DNA from: CAVTHK01 sp964552235
GTDB taxonomy: Bacteria > Spirochaetota > Spirochaetia > SZUA-6 > CAVTHK01
Reading direction: 5' to 3'
Length of the DNA: 64,000 bases
Assembly (NCBI GenBank): GCA_964552235.1
Contig: CAZKGO010000011.1
Span: forward strand, 1 to 64,000
Shown here: piece by piece, positions 21,240 through 28,859 of the stretch
Layout: each line of letters opens with the position of its first letter
Numbering within the stretch: the first letter of the stretch is position 1
Translations under genes and position numbers: made by a program
The notes under the pieces: model-generated
The model's database searches: none
What the model was told of the DNA's origin: nothing
What the model saw: only the letters and a program-made list of their open reading frames with translations

Positions 21240-22011
21240 GCAGCCCGGGCAGCTCGGCCAGCGAGCCGACCAGCGAGAGCTCGCCGCGCGCCGCTGCAGC
21301 GGCGAGAAAGGCCTCGGGGTCTCCGTAGCGCTCGCGCAGGTGCCCGGGCGGCTCGCCGGGGATCTGGCCCGGTCTCCTGATGAGCACCGGCAGCAGGCCG
21401 GCGGACCGCGCAGCCTCGTAGTCGATGACCGAGTCTCCCACATAGGCGACATCGGCCGGCCGCAGATCTGTCTGCTCGAGGGCAAGGGCAAGAATCGCGG
21501 GATCGGGTTTTTCCACACCGACCTCGCCCGAGATCACCACGCGATCGAAGAACCTCTCCAGTCCGGTATCCCGCAGCACGCGCCTCACGTGCGGCGGGTG
21601 ATCGTAGTTGCTGACCAGCCGCAGCCGGCACCTCGAGGCGAGGGCGGCGAGAGCAGGCCCGGCCTCGGGGTCCGGGGGGATCAGGCGCTGCCACGCCGCG
21701 CACACGGAGTCCGCCACCGCGCTCACCTCCCCGGCGGGCAGCTGCAGCCCGAGCTCGCGCGACACCGCATCGATGCGGCTTTCGAAAGGCGTGAGGCCCC
21801 GGGCCGGCGGCGCCTGCCGATGCCAGTTCCCGAGCAGCAGACCACGGAAGGCCGGCTCGGCCGACTCCAGGCCCCGCGCCGCAAGCTCGCGGTGGCAGGC
21901 GCCGACCCAGACGCCCATCGCCGTCTCGGGGTCCGGCGGGAGGAAGAGGGTGCCGTACATGTCGAAGAAGACGCCGCGCCGGCGTTCGGCCACGTCCCGA
22001 TCCTTCCGCAC
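21232..22011 (-). CDS. HAD-superfamily hydrolase (subfamily IA)
   Basis: Phosphatase-like hydrolase of the haloacid dehalogenase superfamily, 259 residues. Motif I is FFDMYGTL with the nucleophile Asp; motif II is VSNYDHP; the motif III lysine is in GVEKPDP; motif IV is YVGDSVIDY. The helical cap lies between about residues 35 and 110. Family members remove phosphate from sugar phosphates, nucleotides or phosphoglycolate; nothing specific can be read here. About five residues separate it from the DUF1883 gene upstream on the same strand, so they may share a transcript. Confidence 0.88.
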   Translation of the reverse strand: MRKDRDVAERRRGVFFDMYGTLFLPPDPETAMGVWVGACHRELAARGLESAEPAFRGLLLGNWHRQAPPARGLTPFESRIDAVSRELGLQLPAGEVSAVADSVCAAWQRLIPPDPEAGPALAALASRCRLRLVSNYDHPPHVRRVLRDTGLERFFDRVVISGEVGVEKPDPAILALALEQTDLRPADVAYVGDSVIDYEAARSAGLLPVLIRRPGQIPGEPPGHLRERYGDPEAFLAAAAARGELSLVGSLAELPGLLT

Positions 22012-22015
22012 GGCG

Positions 22016-22279
22016 TCAGGCGCGCAGTATGTCCACCGAAGCGCGCACCGGCGCCGACTGGCCCTCGAGGTCGACCACGATGTGCCACTTCCCCTTGAAG
22101 GGAGGCACGAACTTGACCGGCCCCACGGTCTCGGGACCGGCTGTCGGGGTGCAGCGCTTGCCGAGACGGTACTTGGCGAAGTTCATGGGATCGAGCAGGC
22201 GCACGTTCGCCGTGCCGGTGAGGTTCACCTGGACGATGTTTTCCGGACCCGCCTCGACAGTGTAGTGCAGGTAGTTCAC
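22016..22279 (-). CDS. DUF1883-family protein
   Basis: An 87-residue beta-rich protein matching the DUF1883 family by its pattern: a hydrophobic N-terminus (NYLHYTVEAGPENIVQVNL), a central NVRLLDPMNFAKYRLG, and a C-terminal WHIVVDLEGQSAPVRASV. The function of the family is unknown. The GTG at 22279 is chosen because GGTGAGGAG lies just upstream. It begins ten bases after the HIT gene ends, so HIT - DUF1883 - HAD probably form one operon. It is too short and late-starting to be noticed in a longer frame that overlaps the HIT gene. Confidence 0.75.
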   Translation of the reverse strand: MNYLHYTVEAGPENIVQVNLTGTANVRLLDPMNFAKYRLGKRCTPTAGPETVGPVKFVPPFKGKWHIVVDLEGQSAPVRASVDILRA

Positions 22280-22289
22280 CGCTCGCTCC

Positions 22290-22628
22290 TCACCCCGGGG
22301 GCCAGCGCAGCTGCCTGCCGCCCAGGATGTGGGCGTGCAGGTAGTCGATCGTCTGCTGTCCGTGGCGGCCGCAGTTGAACACCACGCGGTAGCCGCGCTC
22401 CTCCAGGCCGAGCTCGGCGGCCACGCGGGCCACGCCCTGCATGAACGCGCCCACCGCTGCGGCGTCGAGGCGGCCCAGCTCCGCGAAGCTCCTGACCTTG
22501 CGCTTGGGAATGACCACCACGTGAACGGGAGCCTGGGGATTGATGTCGCGGAAGGCGAGCAGGTGCTCGTCGTCGGCGACGACGTCGGCCGGCGCCTCGC
22601 CGGCAAGGATCCTGTCGAAGATGGTCAT
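22290..22628 (-). CDS. HIT-family nucleotide hydrolase (HinT-like)
   Basis: Histidine-triad protein of 112 residues, related to HinT, which hydrolyses nucleoside phosphoramidates. The opening TIFDRILAGEAPADVV and AFRDINPQAPVHVVVIPK are textbook HinT. The triad normally HxHxH reads YLHAH: the nucleophile His98 and last His100 are kept but the first His is Tyr96. This change is uncommon in HinT and may alter activity. It starts at an ATG and precedes the DUF1883 gene by ten bases. Confidence 0.9.
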   Translation of the reverse strand: MTIFDRILAGEAPADVVADDEHLLAFRDINPQAPVHVVVIPKRKVRSFAELGRLDAAAVGAFMQGVARVAAELGLEERGYRVVFNCGRHGQQTIDYLHAHILGGRQLRWPPG

Positions 22629-22717
22629 GTCTGCCAAAGCCGCGCTCCCTGGCGCCGTCGAGCCCGCACCGCGCGGCCGCGGCCCCTCCTGGAGGATAGC
22701 GCGGCGCGGGCGCCGGA

Positions 22718-23746
22718 TCAACGCGGGCGCCGCGGCGCCGCCAGCGAGCCGGCGCCGGAGGCTCGCAGGACGGCGTCCACGAACCGCAGAGCCTCGGCGC
22801 CGTGGACCGCGCTCGACGCCGGCTGCCTGCCGGGCTCCCGCGCGCAGGCTGCGGCGTCGGCCATCATCCGGCTGAAGTAGCCGGTCAGCCGGGGTCCCCG
22901 GCGGCCGAGCTCGCGCAACGAGCGCATGTGCTCGTAGTAGGGGCTCGGCCCGCTGCGATGCTCCTCGTAGAGGCCGTTGCCGATGCGCAGCCGGCCGCGC
23001 TCGAAGCTGAGGTCGAGCTCGAAGACCACGTGATCCCGGCCCGACCCGATCTCCATCAGGACGGGGACGGCCGCCGCTGCGGCCGTGACGACGAGCGCCT
23101 CGGCGGTGCTGCATCCGGCCAGCGGAGGCCGCTCGAGGGCTGCCTCCCGCAGCGCCGGCGGCCCCCCGGCCAGGAACGCGATCACGTCCACCAGATGGGT
23201 CCCGTCGTGTAGAAGGATCTCCGCGGCCGGCCGCCTGCGGCCCATGTACAGGCGGGCGCAGACCGACAGCAGCGCGCCGTACCGCTTGGCGGCCACGAGG
23301 CTGCGCGCCGCGACGTAGTCGCGGGAGTAGCGGCGCTCGTGGTTGGTGAGGATGCGCACCGGCCCTTCGAGGTGGATCCGCGCGATGCGCAGCGCTTGGT
23401 CCAGGCGCTCGGCCAGCGGCTTCTCGCAGACGATCACCTTGACGCCGGCGGCCGCGGCGGCCTCGACAATGGCCAGGTGCGTGTCCGGGGGCGAGGCCAC
23501 ATGCAGGATGTCGGGTCGGGCGGCGGCGAGCAGCTCGTCCACGTCGGCGAACACCTCGGGGCAGTCCCAGCGCCGGGCAAAGGCCGCGCGCCGCCCCGGG
23601 TCGGGGTCGCAGCCGCCGACCAAGACGCAGCCGCGGTGGGCTGCGATCGCGCCGGCGTGGGTCGCCGGCTTCTCGCGCAGCCGGTCGTCCTCCAGGAGGC
23701 TGCCGATGCGGCCGAGGCCGGCGATGGCGCAGCGCAGCCGGCTCAC
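22718..23746 (-). CDS. Gfo/Idh/MocA-family oxidoreductase
   Basis: NAD(P)-dependent oxidoreductase, 342 residues. The Rossmann motif AGLGRIG is at residues 8-14, followed by the HVASPPDTH and EKPLAE segments typical of the family (the Lys of EKP is catalytic). The C-terminal half is the usual alpha/beta dimerisation domain. Substrates in the family are sugars, inositols and amino sugars; this one is not assigned. The GTG at 23746 overlaps the TGA of the HD-domain gene by four bases (GTGA), so they are translationally coupled. Confidence 0.87.
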   Translation of the reverse strand: MSRLRCAIAGLGRIGSLLEDDRLREKPATHAGAIAAHRGCVLVGGCDPDPGRRAAFARRWDCPEVFADVDELLAAARPDILHVASPPDTHLAIVEAAAAAGVKVIVCEKPLAERLDQALRIARIHLEGPVRILTNHERRYSRDYVAARSLVAAKRYGALLSVCARLYMGRRRPAAEILLHDGTHLVDVIAFLAGGPPALREAALERPPLAGCSTAEALVVTAAAAAVPVLMEIGSGRDHVVFELDLSFERGRLRIGNGLYEEHRSGPSPYYEHMRSLRELGRRGPRLTGYFSRMMADAAACAREPGRQPASSAVHGAEALRFVDAVLRASGAGSLAAPRRPR

Positions 23747-24543
23747 AGGTAGCGCTTGACCTCGCCGCCTGCGCGCTCGGCCACCAGCTCGACGTAGGGC
23801 TTGGCGGGGCTCGGGTCGATCTTCTTCAGCAGCACCTCCTCGACCTGGAACAGCCCGATCGAGGCGCTCATCTCGACGACGATGCGGATCGGCTTCTCCT
23901 CGCCCTTGAGGATGCGCACGCGCTCGATGGCTGCGGCCGAGTGCCTGTGGATGTCGCCCATGCGCGACTCGGTGGCCAGCAGCATGGGGATGCGCGCCCT
24001 TCCCTTTTCCATGTCGCAGCCGTCGGCCACCATCACGAGGCCGGCCTCCAGCGAGTGGATGCGGTGCTGGCCCATGTGACCGACGATGCCCTCGATGACC
24101 AGCGAGCGCACGATCACCCGCTTGCCCGGATCGTCGGGGTACACCTCGGCGAGGATGCGATCGATGATCGGAAGCGCGATCCAGACTCCGATGTGCTCGT
24201 GGACGTGGCGGCCCACGCTCATGCCCACGTCGTGGAGAAAGCACGCCACGAGCACGGCGACCCGGCTGTCTTCCAGCGTGCCGACATCCTCGCGCTCGAG
24301 GTTCAGCTTGACCCCGGCTTCCGCGAGCAGGTCGATCATGCGCAGGCCGTTGAGCACGACCTGGCGCATGTGCACCGGACCGTGGTCGTTGTAGCCCAGG
24401 CGCTTGATCGAGACCACGTTGGCGTAGTCCTGCATGTGCTGGACTTCGGGATCCTTGACGAGGATCTCGGCGGCGCGCCTGGCGAGACCGCCCACGTGGC
24501 GCATCAGCAGACGGTCAAGCGCGGTTTGTTTCGGTGACTTCAA
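23743..24543 (-). CDS. HD-domain metal-dependent phosphohydrolase
   Basis: A 266-residue HD-domain protein. Metal-binding residues appear as His in NDHGPVHM, HD in FLHDVGM, and paired His in HVHEHIG. The protein resembles the stand-alone phosphohydrolase group rather than RelA/SpoT. A C-terminal beta-rich tail (IRIVVEMSASIGLFQVEEV) is extra. It starts at a TTG with AAGGAG ten bases upstream, the best start available. Coupled to the oxidoreductase downstream by GTGA overlap. Substrate unknown; HD proteins of this kind cleave nucleotides or cyclic nucleotides. Confidence 0.83.
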   Translation of the reverse strand: MKSPKQTALDRLLMRHVGGLARRAAEILVKDPEVQHMQDYANVVSIKRLGYNDHGPVHMRQVVLNGLRMIDLLAEAGVKLNLEREDVGTLEDSRVAVLVACFLHDVGMSVGRHVHEHIGVWIALPIIDRILAEVYPDDPGKRVIVRSLVIEGIVGHMGQHRIHSLEAGLVMVADGCDMEKGRARIPMLLATESRMGDIHRHSAAAIERVRILKGEEKPIRIVVEMSASIGLFQVEEVLLKKIDPSPAKPYVELVAERAGGEVKRYL

Positions 24544-24568
24544 TCGAATGCAGCTCCTTGGTTGTGCA

Positions 24569-24598
24569 AAGATACTCCCGCCGCCCGTCGCGGGGCAA
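24569..24598 (-). promoter_or_regulatory. Putative promoter of the HD-domain/oxidoreductase pair
   Basis: Minus strand TTGCCC, 18 bases, TATCTT, in the 64-base gap after the PyrD-PyrK gene. A leader of about 18 bases carries AAGGAG. Confidence 0.5.
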
Positions 24599-24607
24599 AG
24601 CCCGCCG

Positions 24608-26356
24608 TCAGGGCGCCTCGTCGGCGAGGATCGTCCAGCCGCCGGCCAGGCGCAGGGCTTCGAGGCTCACAAAGGTGCCTTCGCGGCACAGCAGCCGCCC
24701 GCCCGCTTCGCAGAGGCCGCAGACCCCCACGCCGCACAGGCTCGGCGTCTCGAGCGAACAGAGGATGCGCGCGGCCGCGACGCCTGCCGCCTCCTGCGCC
24801 TCGGCAGCCCGCTGCATCAGCGCCGGCGGACCGATGTCGAAGCAGAGCGCGTCGCGAACGTCGGCCTCGTCGGCGAGCCGCGAAGCCATCTCGGACACCA
24901 CGCGGCCCGGCACGCCCCGGTCGGCCACCACCACCCTCTCGGCGCCCGCAGGCACGAGCGCGGCCAGGCGCGCCTCTTGTTCCCTGGAGACTCCATAGAA
25001 GAAGGTCACGCGGCAGCCCGACTCCAGCAGCCTGGCGACCAGGGGCGGCGCCACGGCGACGCCGGTGCCGCCGGCCACCACGATCGCCCTGCGGGCAGCG
25101 CCGCCTGCGGGAGCGCCTGCGCCGCAGGGACCGCGCACGTACACCGTGGCGCCGGGCCCCACCTCCCACAGGGCGCGCGTAAAGGGGCCGCGCCGCCGGA
25201 ACACGAAGGTGAGCGGATCGCCTCCGGCAATCGAGAAGGGCTTCTCGCCCGCGCCGGGCAGGAAGAGAAAGGCGTACTGGCTCGGCTCGAAGTCAAGGCG
25301 TCCCTCCAGCAACAGCACCTTGACCTCGCCGCCGGCCGCGCGCGCCTCGCGCACGACGAAGGGCCGGTAGGCCATGACCGGGCCGCAGGCGACGAACGCC
25401 GCTGCCTCGGCTGTCCCCGCGGCCTCATCGCGCGCCAGCGCGGCGACAAAGGCCGGCAGCCGCCCTTGCGGCGCGACGCGCGCGAGTACGCTGCCCACCC
25501 CGACGACGTCGGCCCCTGCCTCCCGCAGCCGCCGCACGTGAGCCCCCGCGGACACGCCGCCCATGCCGATGATCGGCACCCCCGGCCCGATGGCGGCGCG
25601 CACCTCCGCGACCCTGCGCACCGCCGTCTCGCGGATGCCCTCGCCCGAGCGGCCGCCGAGGCCCTCGGGATGGCCGAGGATCGGGGCTCCGCTCGCCGGC
25701 TCGCGGTAGACGAAGGGGCCCACGGTGTTTATCGCCGCGATCCCGTCGGCGCCGCCGGCGACGGCGGCCCGCGCGATCGCGCCGATGTCTTGTGTGTTGG
25801 GCGTGAGCTTGGCCAGAAAGGGGCGCGACGTGGCGGCGCGCACCGCGCGGCACAGATTCCGCACTACGGCCGGGTCGGTGCCGATCGCGATTCCATATCC
25901 GCCGGTGGCGTGGGGGCAGGACAGGTTCAGCTCGAACAGGTCAGCCACCGGCTCCAGGCGCCGCGCCAGAACGCAGAAGTCCTCGACGGTGTTGGCGGCC
26001 AGCGACACGTTGAGCAGGGCGCGCAGCGGTCCCAGCGCAGCCAGCTCGCGCAGAGCCGCCTCCATGCCGGGGTTGCGCAAGCCCACCGCGTTGCCGAATG
26101 TGCCCTCGGGTCCTTGGCGATCCTCGCAGAGGATCGGCTCGCGGTTGCCGGGGTTTGCGAAGCGCTGGTAGCTCTTGGTGGTGATGACCGCGATCTCGGG
26201 CATCTCACGGTCGACCCAGCGGATGAGCGACGGCCGCGTGGTGAGGATGCCCGAGACCGTCGCGAGGCCTCCGCCGGAGGCGAGGCGGCGCAGCACCTCC
26301 CCGCGGGATCGCAGCGGGCGGCCGGCAAGCTCGTCGCGGGGCGTCGTGGCCTTCAC
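24608..26356 (-). CDS. Dihydroorotate/dihydropyrimidine dehydrogenase fused to a PyrK-type electron-transfer domain
   Basis: A 582-residue fusion. Residues 1 to about 325 form a class 1 dihydroorotate dehydrogenase barrel: LNLSCPH carries the active-site Cys, LAKLTPN and GMGGV follow. About 330-582 is a PyrK-like FAD/NAD reductase with a [2Fe-2S] cluster (SLCGVGVCGLCEAGGRLLC, four Cys) and the NAD site GGTGVAV. In class 1B enzymes these are two subunits, PyrD and PyrK. The SCPH variant is seen in dihydropyrimidine dehydrogenase PreA, while SCPN is usual for PyrD, so uracil/dihydrouracil is an alternative substrate pair. GTG start; one base separates it from the amidohydrolase stop. Confidence 0.88.
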   Translation of the reverse strand: MKATTPRDELAGRPLRSRGEVLRRLASGGGLATVSGILTTRPSLIRWVDREMPEIAVITTKSYQRFANPGNREPILCEDRQGPEGTFGNAVGLRNPGMEAALRELAALGPLRALLNVSLAANTVEDFCVLARRLEPVADLFELNLSCPHATGGYGIAIGTDPAVVRNLCRAVRAATSRPFLAKLTPNTQDIGAIARAAVAGGADGIAAINTVGPFVYREPASGAPILGHPEGLGGRSGEGIRETAVRRVAEVRAAIGPGVPIIGMGGVSAGAHVRRLREAGADVVGVGSVLARVAPQGRLPAFVAALARDEAAGTAEAAAFVACGPVMAYRPFVVREARAAGGEVKVLLLEGRLDFEPSQYAFLFLPGAGEKPFSIAGGDPLTFVFRRRGPFTRALWEVGPGATVYVRGPCGAGAPAGGAARRAIVVAGGTGVAVAPPLVARLLESGCRVTFFYGVSREQEARLAALVPAGAERVVVADRGVPGRVVSEMASRLADEADVRDALCFDIGPPALMQRAAEAQEAAGVAAARILCSLETPSLCGVGVCGLCEAGGRLLCREGTFVSLEALRLAGGWTILADEAP

Positions 26357-26357
26357 C

Positions 26358-27422
26358 CTAGTTCATGAGGGCGCGGCGGACCTTCATCTTGTCCACCTCG
26401 TTCAGCCGGACCCCGCAGGCGATCTTGGCCCAGGTGTTGAAGGTGTAGAAGCGAAGGCTGTCGGCCGCGGTCTTGACTTCGTTGAAGAGGTCGGGGTTGC
26501 CGGCGGGCATGAAGAAGTCCTCGATGTTGTCGGTGCCCAGGCGCACCGGGATGTCCTCGATGAGGAACTCGAGCACGCGGGTGATGCTGTTGTGCATCGG
26601 CACCTGCACGCGGCGGTCCTGCTTGTTCGAGAGGGTCGCGCCCGGGCACACGATCACGCCGACGTTGGTCTCCTTGAGCCCGTCGACCAGGCGGCGGAAG
26701 CGCTCCTCGTCGTAGGAGGAGACCGAGAGGGCGTGGACCGCCCACACGGTCGGCTCGCGCTTCTCGGCCCAGCCGGTGCGGTCGGGCCGCAGCCACCGCA
26801 CCGCCTCCACCAGGGTCTCGGTGCCGCTCTCGGAGGGAAGGTTGGTCTGGTCGACGTGCATATGCACGTCCTTGCCCAGCCTGTTGGCCAGCTCGAGCAC
26901 GCGGCGGAAGTGCTCCTTGAAGCCGACGTGCTCGGCCAGGGCGTCGCGCTCGGGCAGGGTGCCGATGAAGTCGGCGATCTTCGCACCCTCGGCGAACACG
27001 TCCCAGCGCCGCTTCTCGTTGTCCTTGAAGCCGAAGATCGGGTAGGCGCCCACGCGGAACTCGATACGGTCGCGGTAGCTCTCCTTGAGCTCGAGGGCAG
27101 CCTCGAGGGCCGTGAGCCCCACTCGGTCGGCGGTGGTGTCGATAAAGCTGTCGAGCCTGCGGGTGCCGCAGGCGATCGAGGCCTCGAGCACCCGGCCGAT
27201 GCGCTCGCGCAGGCTCTCCCGGGTGTAGGCGGGGCCTTCGTGCAGGACGCCGGTGGTGTGCTGCTTGACCGGCAGCGGGTAGGTGGCGATCTCCCACGGA
27301 TCCATGTCGGCGTAGTCGACGTAGACTGGCTCCATCACGTAGGCCCGGTCCACGTGGGCGTGGCCGTTCAGCCATCCTCCGTAGGAGGCCGCGGCCTTGC
27401 GCACTTCAGCTTCGAAGTTCAT
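26358..27422 (-). CDS. Cytosine-deaminase-like amidohydrolase
   Basis: Metal-dependent amidohydrolase, 354 residues, closest in pattern to the CodA cytosine deaminase group. Metal site residues: HAHVDR near residue 21, HMHVDQ, HALSVSS and GTDNIEDFF, where the family has HxH, HxDE, H and an Asp. The ATG at 27422 follows GGGGGAGGG at good spacing. It leads an operon with the PyrD-PyrK fusion (one-base gap), suggesting pyrimidine salvage or breakdown. Substrate identity is not proven: CodA relatives also deaminate or hydrolyse other heterocycles. Its 5' leader contains four hairpins, two terminator-like. Confidence 0.85.
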   Translation of the reverse strand: MNFEAEVRKAAASYGGWLNGHAHVDRAYVMEPVYVDYADMDPWEIATYPLPVKQHTTGVLHEGPAYTRESLRERIGRVLEASIACGTRRLDSFIDTTADRVGLTALEAALELKESYRDRIEFRVGAYPIFGFKDNEKRRWDVFAEGAKIADFIGTLPERDALAEHVGFKEHFRRVLELANRLGKDVHMHVDQTNLPSESGTETLVEAVRWLRPDRTGWAEKREPTVWAVHALSVSSYDEERFRRLVDGLKETNVGVIVCPGATLSNKQDRRVQVPMHNSITRVLEFLIEDIPVRLGTDNIEDFFMPAGNPDLFNEVKTAADSLRFYTFNTWAKIACGVRLNEVDKMKVRRALMN

Positions 27423-27440
27423 CAGTGTCCCTCCCCCAGG

Positions 27441-27460
27441 TCCGCGCGTCTTCGCGCGGA
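27441..27460 (-). promoter_or_regulatory. Stem-loop next to the ribosome site of the amidohydrolase gene
   Basis: Eight-base perfect stem TCCGCGCG / CGCGCGGA with tetraloop AAGA (as read on the minus strand), about 18 bases before the start codon. Confidence 0.6.
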
Positions 27461-27461
27461 A

Positions 27462-27493
27462 CCTAGGCCCGGATGTCTTCATCCGGGCCTAGG
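27462..27493 (-). promoter_or_regulatory. Perfect 14-bp stem-loop in the amidohydrolase leader
   Basis: CCTAGGCCCGGATG pairs with its full complement around a four-base loop, again AAGA on the minus strand. One base separates it from the next stem-loop, which has the same loop. Confidence 0.65.
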
Positions 27494-27508
27494 GCGTCCC
27501 GTGCATGC

Positions 27509-27536
27509 AAAAAAAAGAGAGCCTCACGGCTCTCTT
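27509..27536 (-). terminator. Intrinsic terminator, second of a tandem pair
   Basis: On the minus strand a nine-base stem (AAGAGAGCC with GGCTCTCTT on the plus strand), four-base loop, then eight T residues. It lies inside the inferred 5' leader of the amidohydrolase operon. Confidence 0.75.
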
Positions 27537-27555
27537 GCTGCTGCGCGGCTGCGCG

Positions 27556-27585
27556 AAAAAAAGGACTCCGGCGATACCGGAGTCC
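27556..27585 (-). terminator. Intrinsic terminator, first of a tandem pair
   Basis: On the minus strand GGACTCCGG, loop TATCG, CCGGAGTCC, then seven T residues. A perfect nine-base stem with a clean U-tract. No minus-strand gene ends upstream, so it must act on a leader, a small RNA or antisense transcription. Confidence 0.78.
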
Positions 27586-27632
27586 TGCCTTTTCCCAGCC
27601 CGGGATGCTGCCACGTCCCATGTCGAGGCTAG

Positions 27633-27661
27633 AGTCTGCCAGAGCCCGCCTCCGGTGTCAA
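27633..27661 (-). promoter_or_regulatory. Possible promoter for the amidohydrolase leader
   Basis: Minus strand TTGACA (perfect) with a 17-base spacer to CAGACT (weak -10). It would start a leader of about 200 bases that includes both terminators. Confidence 0.4.
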
Positions 27662-27683
27662 GGGCCATGGATCGCCCGGGCCC

Positions 27684-27710
27684 GTGGGCGACATGGATGT
27701 CATCGCCCAC
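27684..27710. repeat. Inverted repeat in the 27.4-27.8 kb intergenic region
   Basis: GTGGGCGA and TCGCCCAC, eight-base arms with a further CAT/ATG pairing inside. It lies between the minus-strand promoter and the plus-strand deacetylase promoter. Apart from the hairpins and promoters listed, I see nothing coding in this 417-base gap. Confidence 0.5.
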
Positions 27711-27804
27711 GATCAAGCCCACTCGCGCGCTCCGCGCACTCCCGGGCCGAGAGGCCATGGCCTTCGACCACGGGCAAGGGGGCCGTGGCGCCCTGGCGCC
27801 CCCG

Positions 27805-27833
27805 TTGGCCCGCTCTCCCCGCCCCGCTACAAT
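27805..27833 (+). promoter_or_regulatory. Putative promoter of the second HDAC-family gene, leaderless arrangement
   Basis: TTGGCC, 17 bases, TACAAT. The -10 box ends six bases before the ATG at 27840. Confidence 0.58.
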
Positions 27834-27839
27834 AAGAGC

Positions 27840-28859
27840 ATGCTGCTCTACACCCCGCGGCGCCGCGCGCCGCTCATCGACTACGGCATCCTGATCCCGG
27901 TGGCGCCGGGCAAGGCGGAGCGGATCCTCGAGGCGCTGCGAGCCGACCCGCTGCTGGGTCCCCGCGAGCGGGAATGGCATCTGGAGAGGGACTCCTCGAC
28001 GATGGGACGCGAGGATCTCCTGCGCGCTCACACGAGGCGCTACGTCGATGAGCTGTACTGCGACCGCCTCGAGGCTGCGATCCTGAGGGCCTACGAGCTG
28101 CTCGACGCTGAGGGCCGTCCTCACAGGTACGATCCCGCGCGGGCGAAGCGGCCCCTCGCGGAGCTGCTGGACAGCGCTCTGGAGAACGCCGCAGGCACCT
28201 ACCAGTGCTGCCGCGAGGCGCTGCGCCGCGGCTTCTGCTTCTACCTCGGCGGGGGAGCGCACCACGCCCACGCCGACTTCGGCCACGGCTTCTGCCTGGT
28301 CAACGACTCGATGGTGGCGGTGCGCCGCCTGCAGGCCGAGGGCGCGGTCCGGCTGGCGTGGATCATCGACGTGGACGCCCACAAGGGCGACGGCACCGCG
28401 GCCATCGCGAGCGGCGATCCTTCGATCGTGACTCTGAGCGTCCACATGGCCCGCGGCTGGCCGCTCGACGGACCCGAGCGAGACCCCGAAGGACGGCTGA
28501 ACCCGTCGTTCATCCCCAGCGACATCGACGTCGGCATCGAGGCGGGCGAGGAACCGCAGTACCTCCCGCGCCTGGCCGCCGCCCTGCGCCAGATCGCCTC
28601 GCTCCCGTCCCCCGATCTCGCCCTGGTGCTCGCCGGCGCCGACCCCTACGAGAAGGACGAGCTGCCTTCGACCTGGCTGCTCAGGCTCACCGCAGCCCAG
28701 ATGCTCGAGCGCGACCGCATGATCCACGCCTTTCTCGAGGAGCGGGCCGTCCCGGCGGCCTTCCTCGCGGCAGGCGGATATGGCGCACACGCGTGGGAGG
28801 TCTACCCGCCGTTCCTCGCGCCCGTTCTCGCCGCGCGCCTGGGCGCCGCGCGTCACTGA
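27840..28859 (+). CDS. Histone-deacetylase-family protein
   Basis: A second HDAC-superfamily hydrolase, 339 residues and clearly diverged from the one at 16798. Zn ligands are Asp179 and His181 in DVDAHKGDG and Asp268 in AGADPYEKDE; the histidine pair lies in GGGAHHAHADFGHGFC and the catalytic Tyr in AGGYG. The motif HKGDG and FCLVND resemble the class IV / AcuC-like side of the family. Substrate unknown. The ATG at 27840 is chosen because the promoter ends six bases upstream and no ribosome site exists. Its stop overlaps the convergent membrane-protein gene by seven bases. Confidence 0.88.
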   Translation: MLLYTPRRRAPLIDYGILIPVAPGKAERILEALRADPLLGPREREWHLERDSSTMGREDLLRAHTRRYVDELYCDRLEAAILRAYELLDAEGRPHRYDPARAKRPLAELLDSALENAAGTYQCCREALRRGFCFYLGGGAHHAHADFGHGFCLVNDSMVAVRRLQAEGAVRLAWIIDVDAHKGDGTAAIASGDPSIVTLSVHMARGWPLDGPERDPEGRLNPSFIPSDIDVGIEAGEEPQYLPRLAAALRQIASLPSPDLALVLAGADPYEKDELPSTWLLRLTAAQMLERDRMIHAFLEERAVPAAFLAAGGYGAHAWEVYPPFLAPVLAARLGAARH

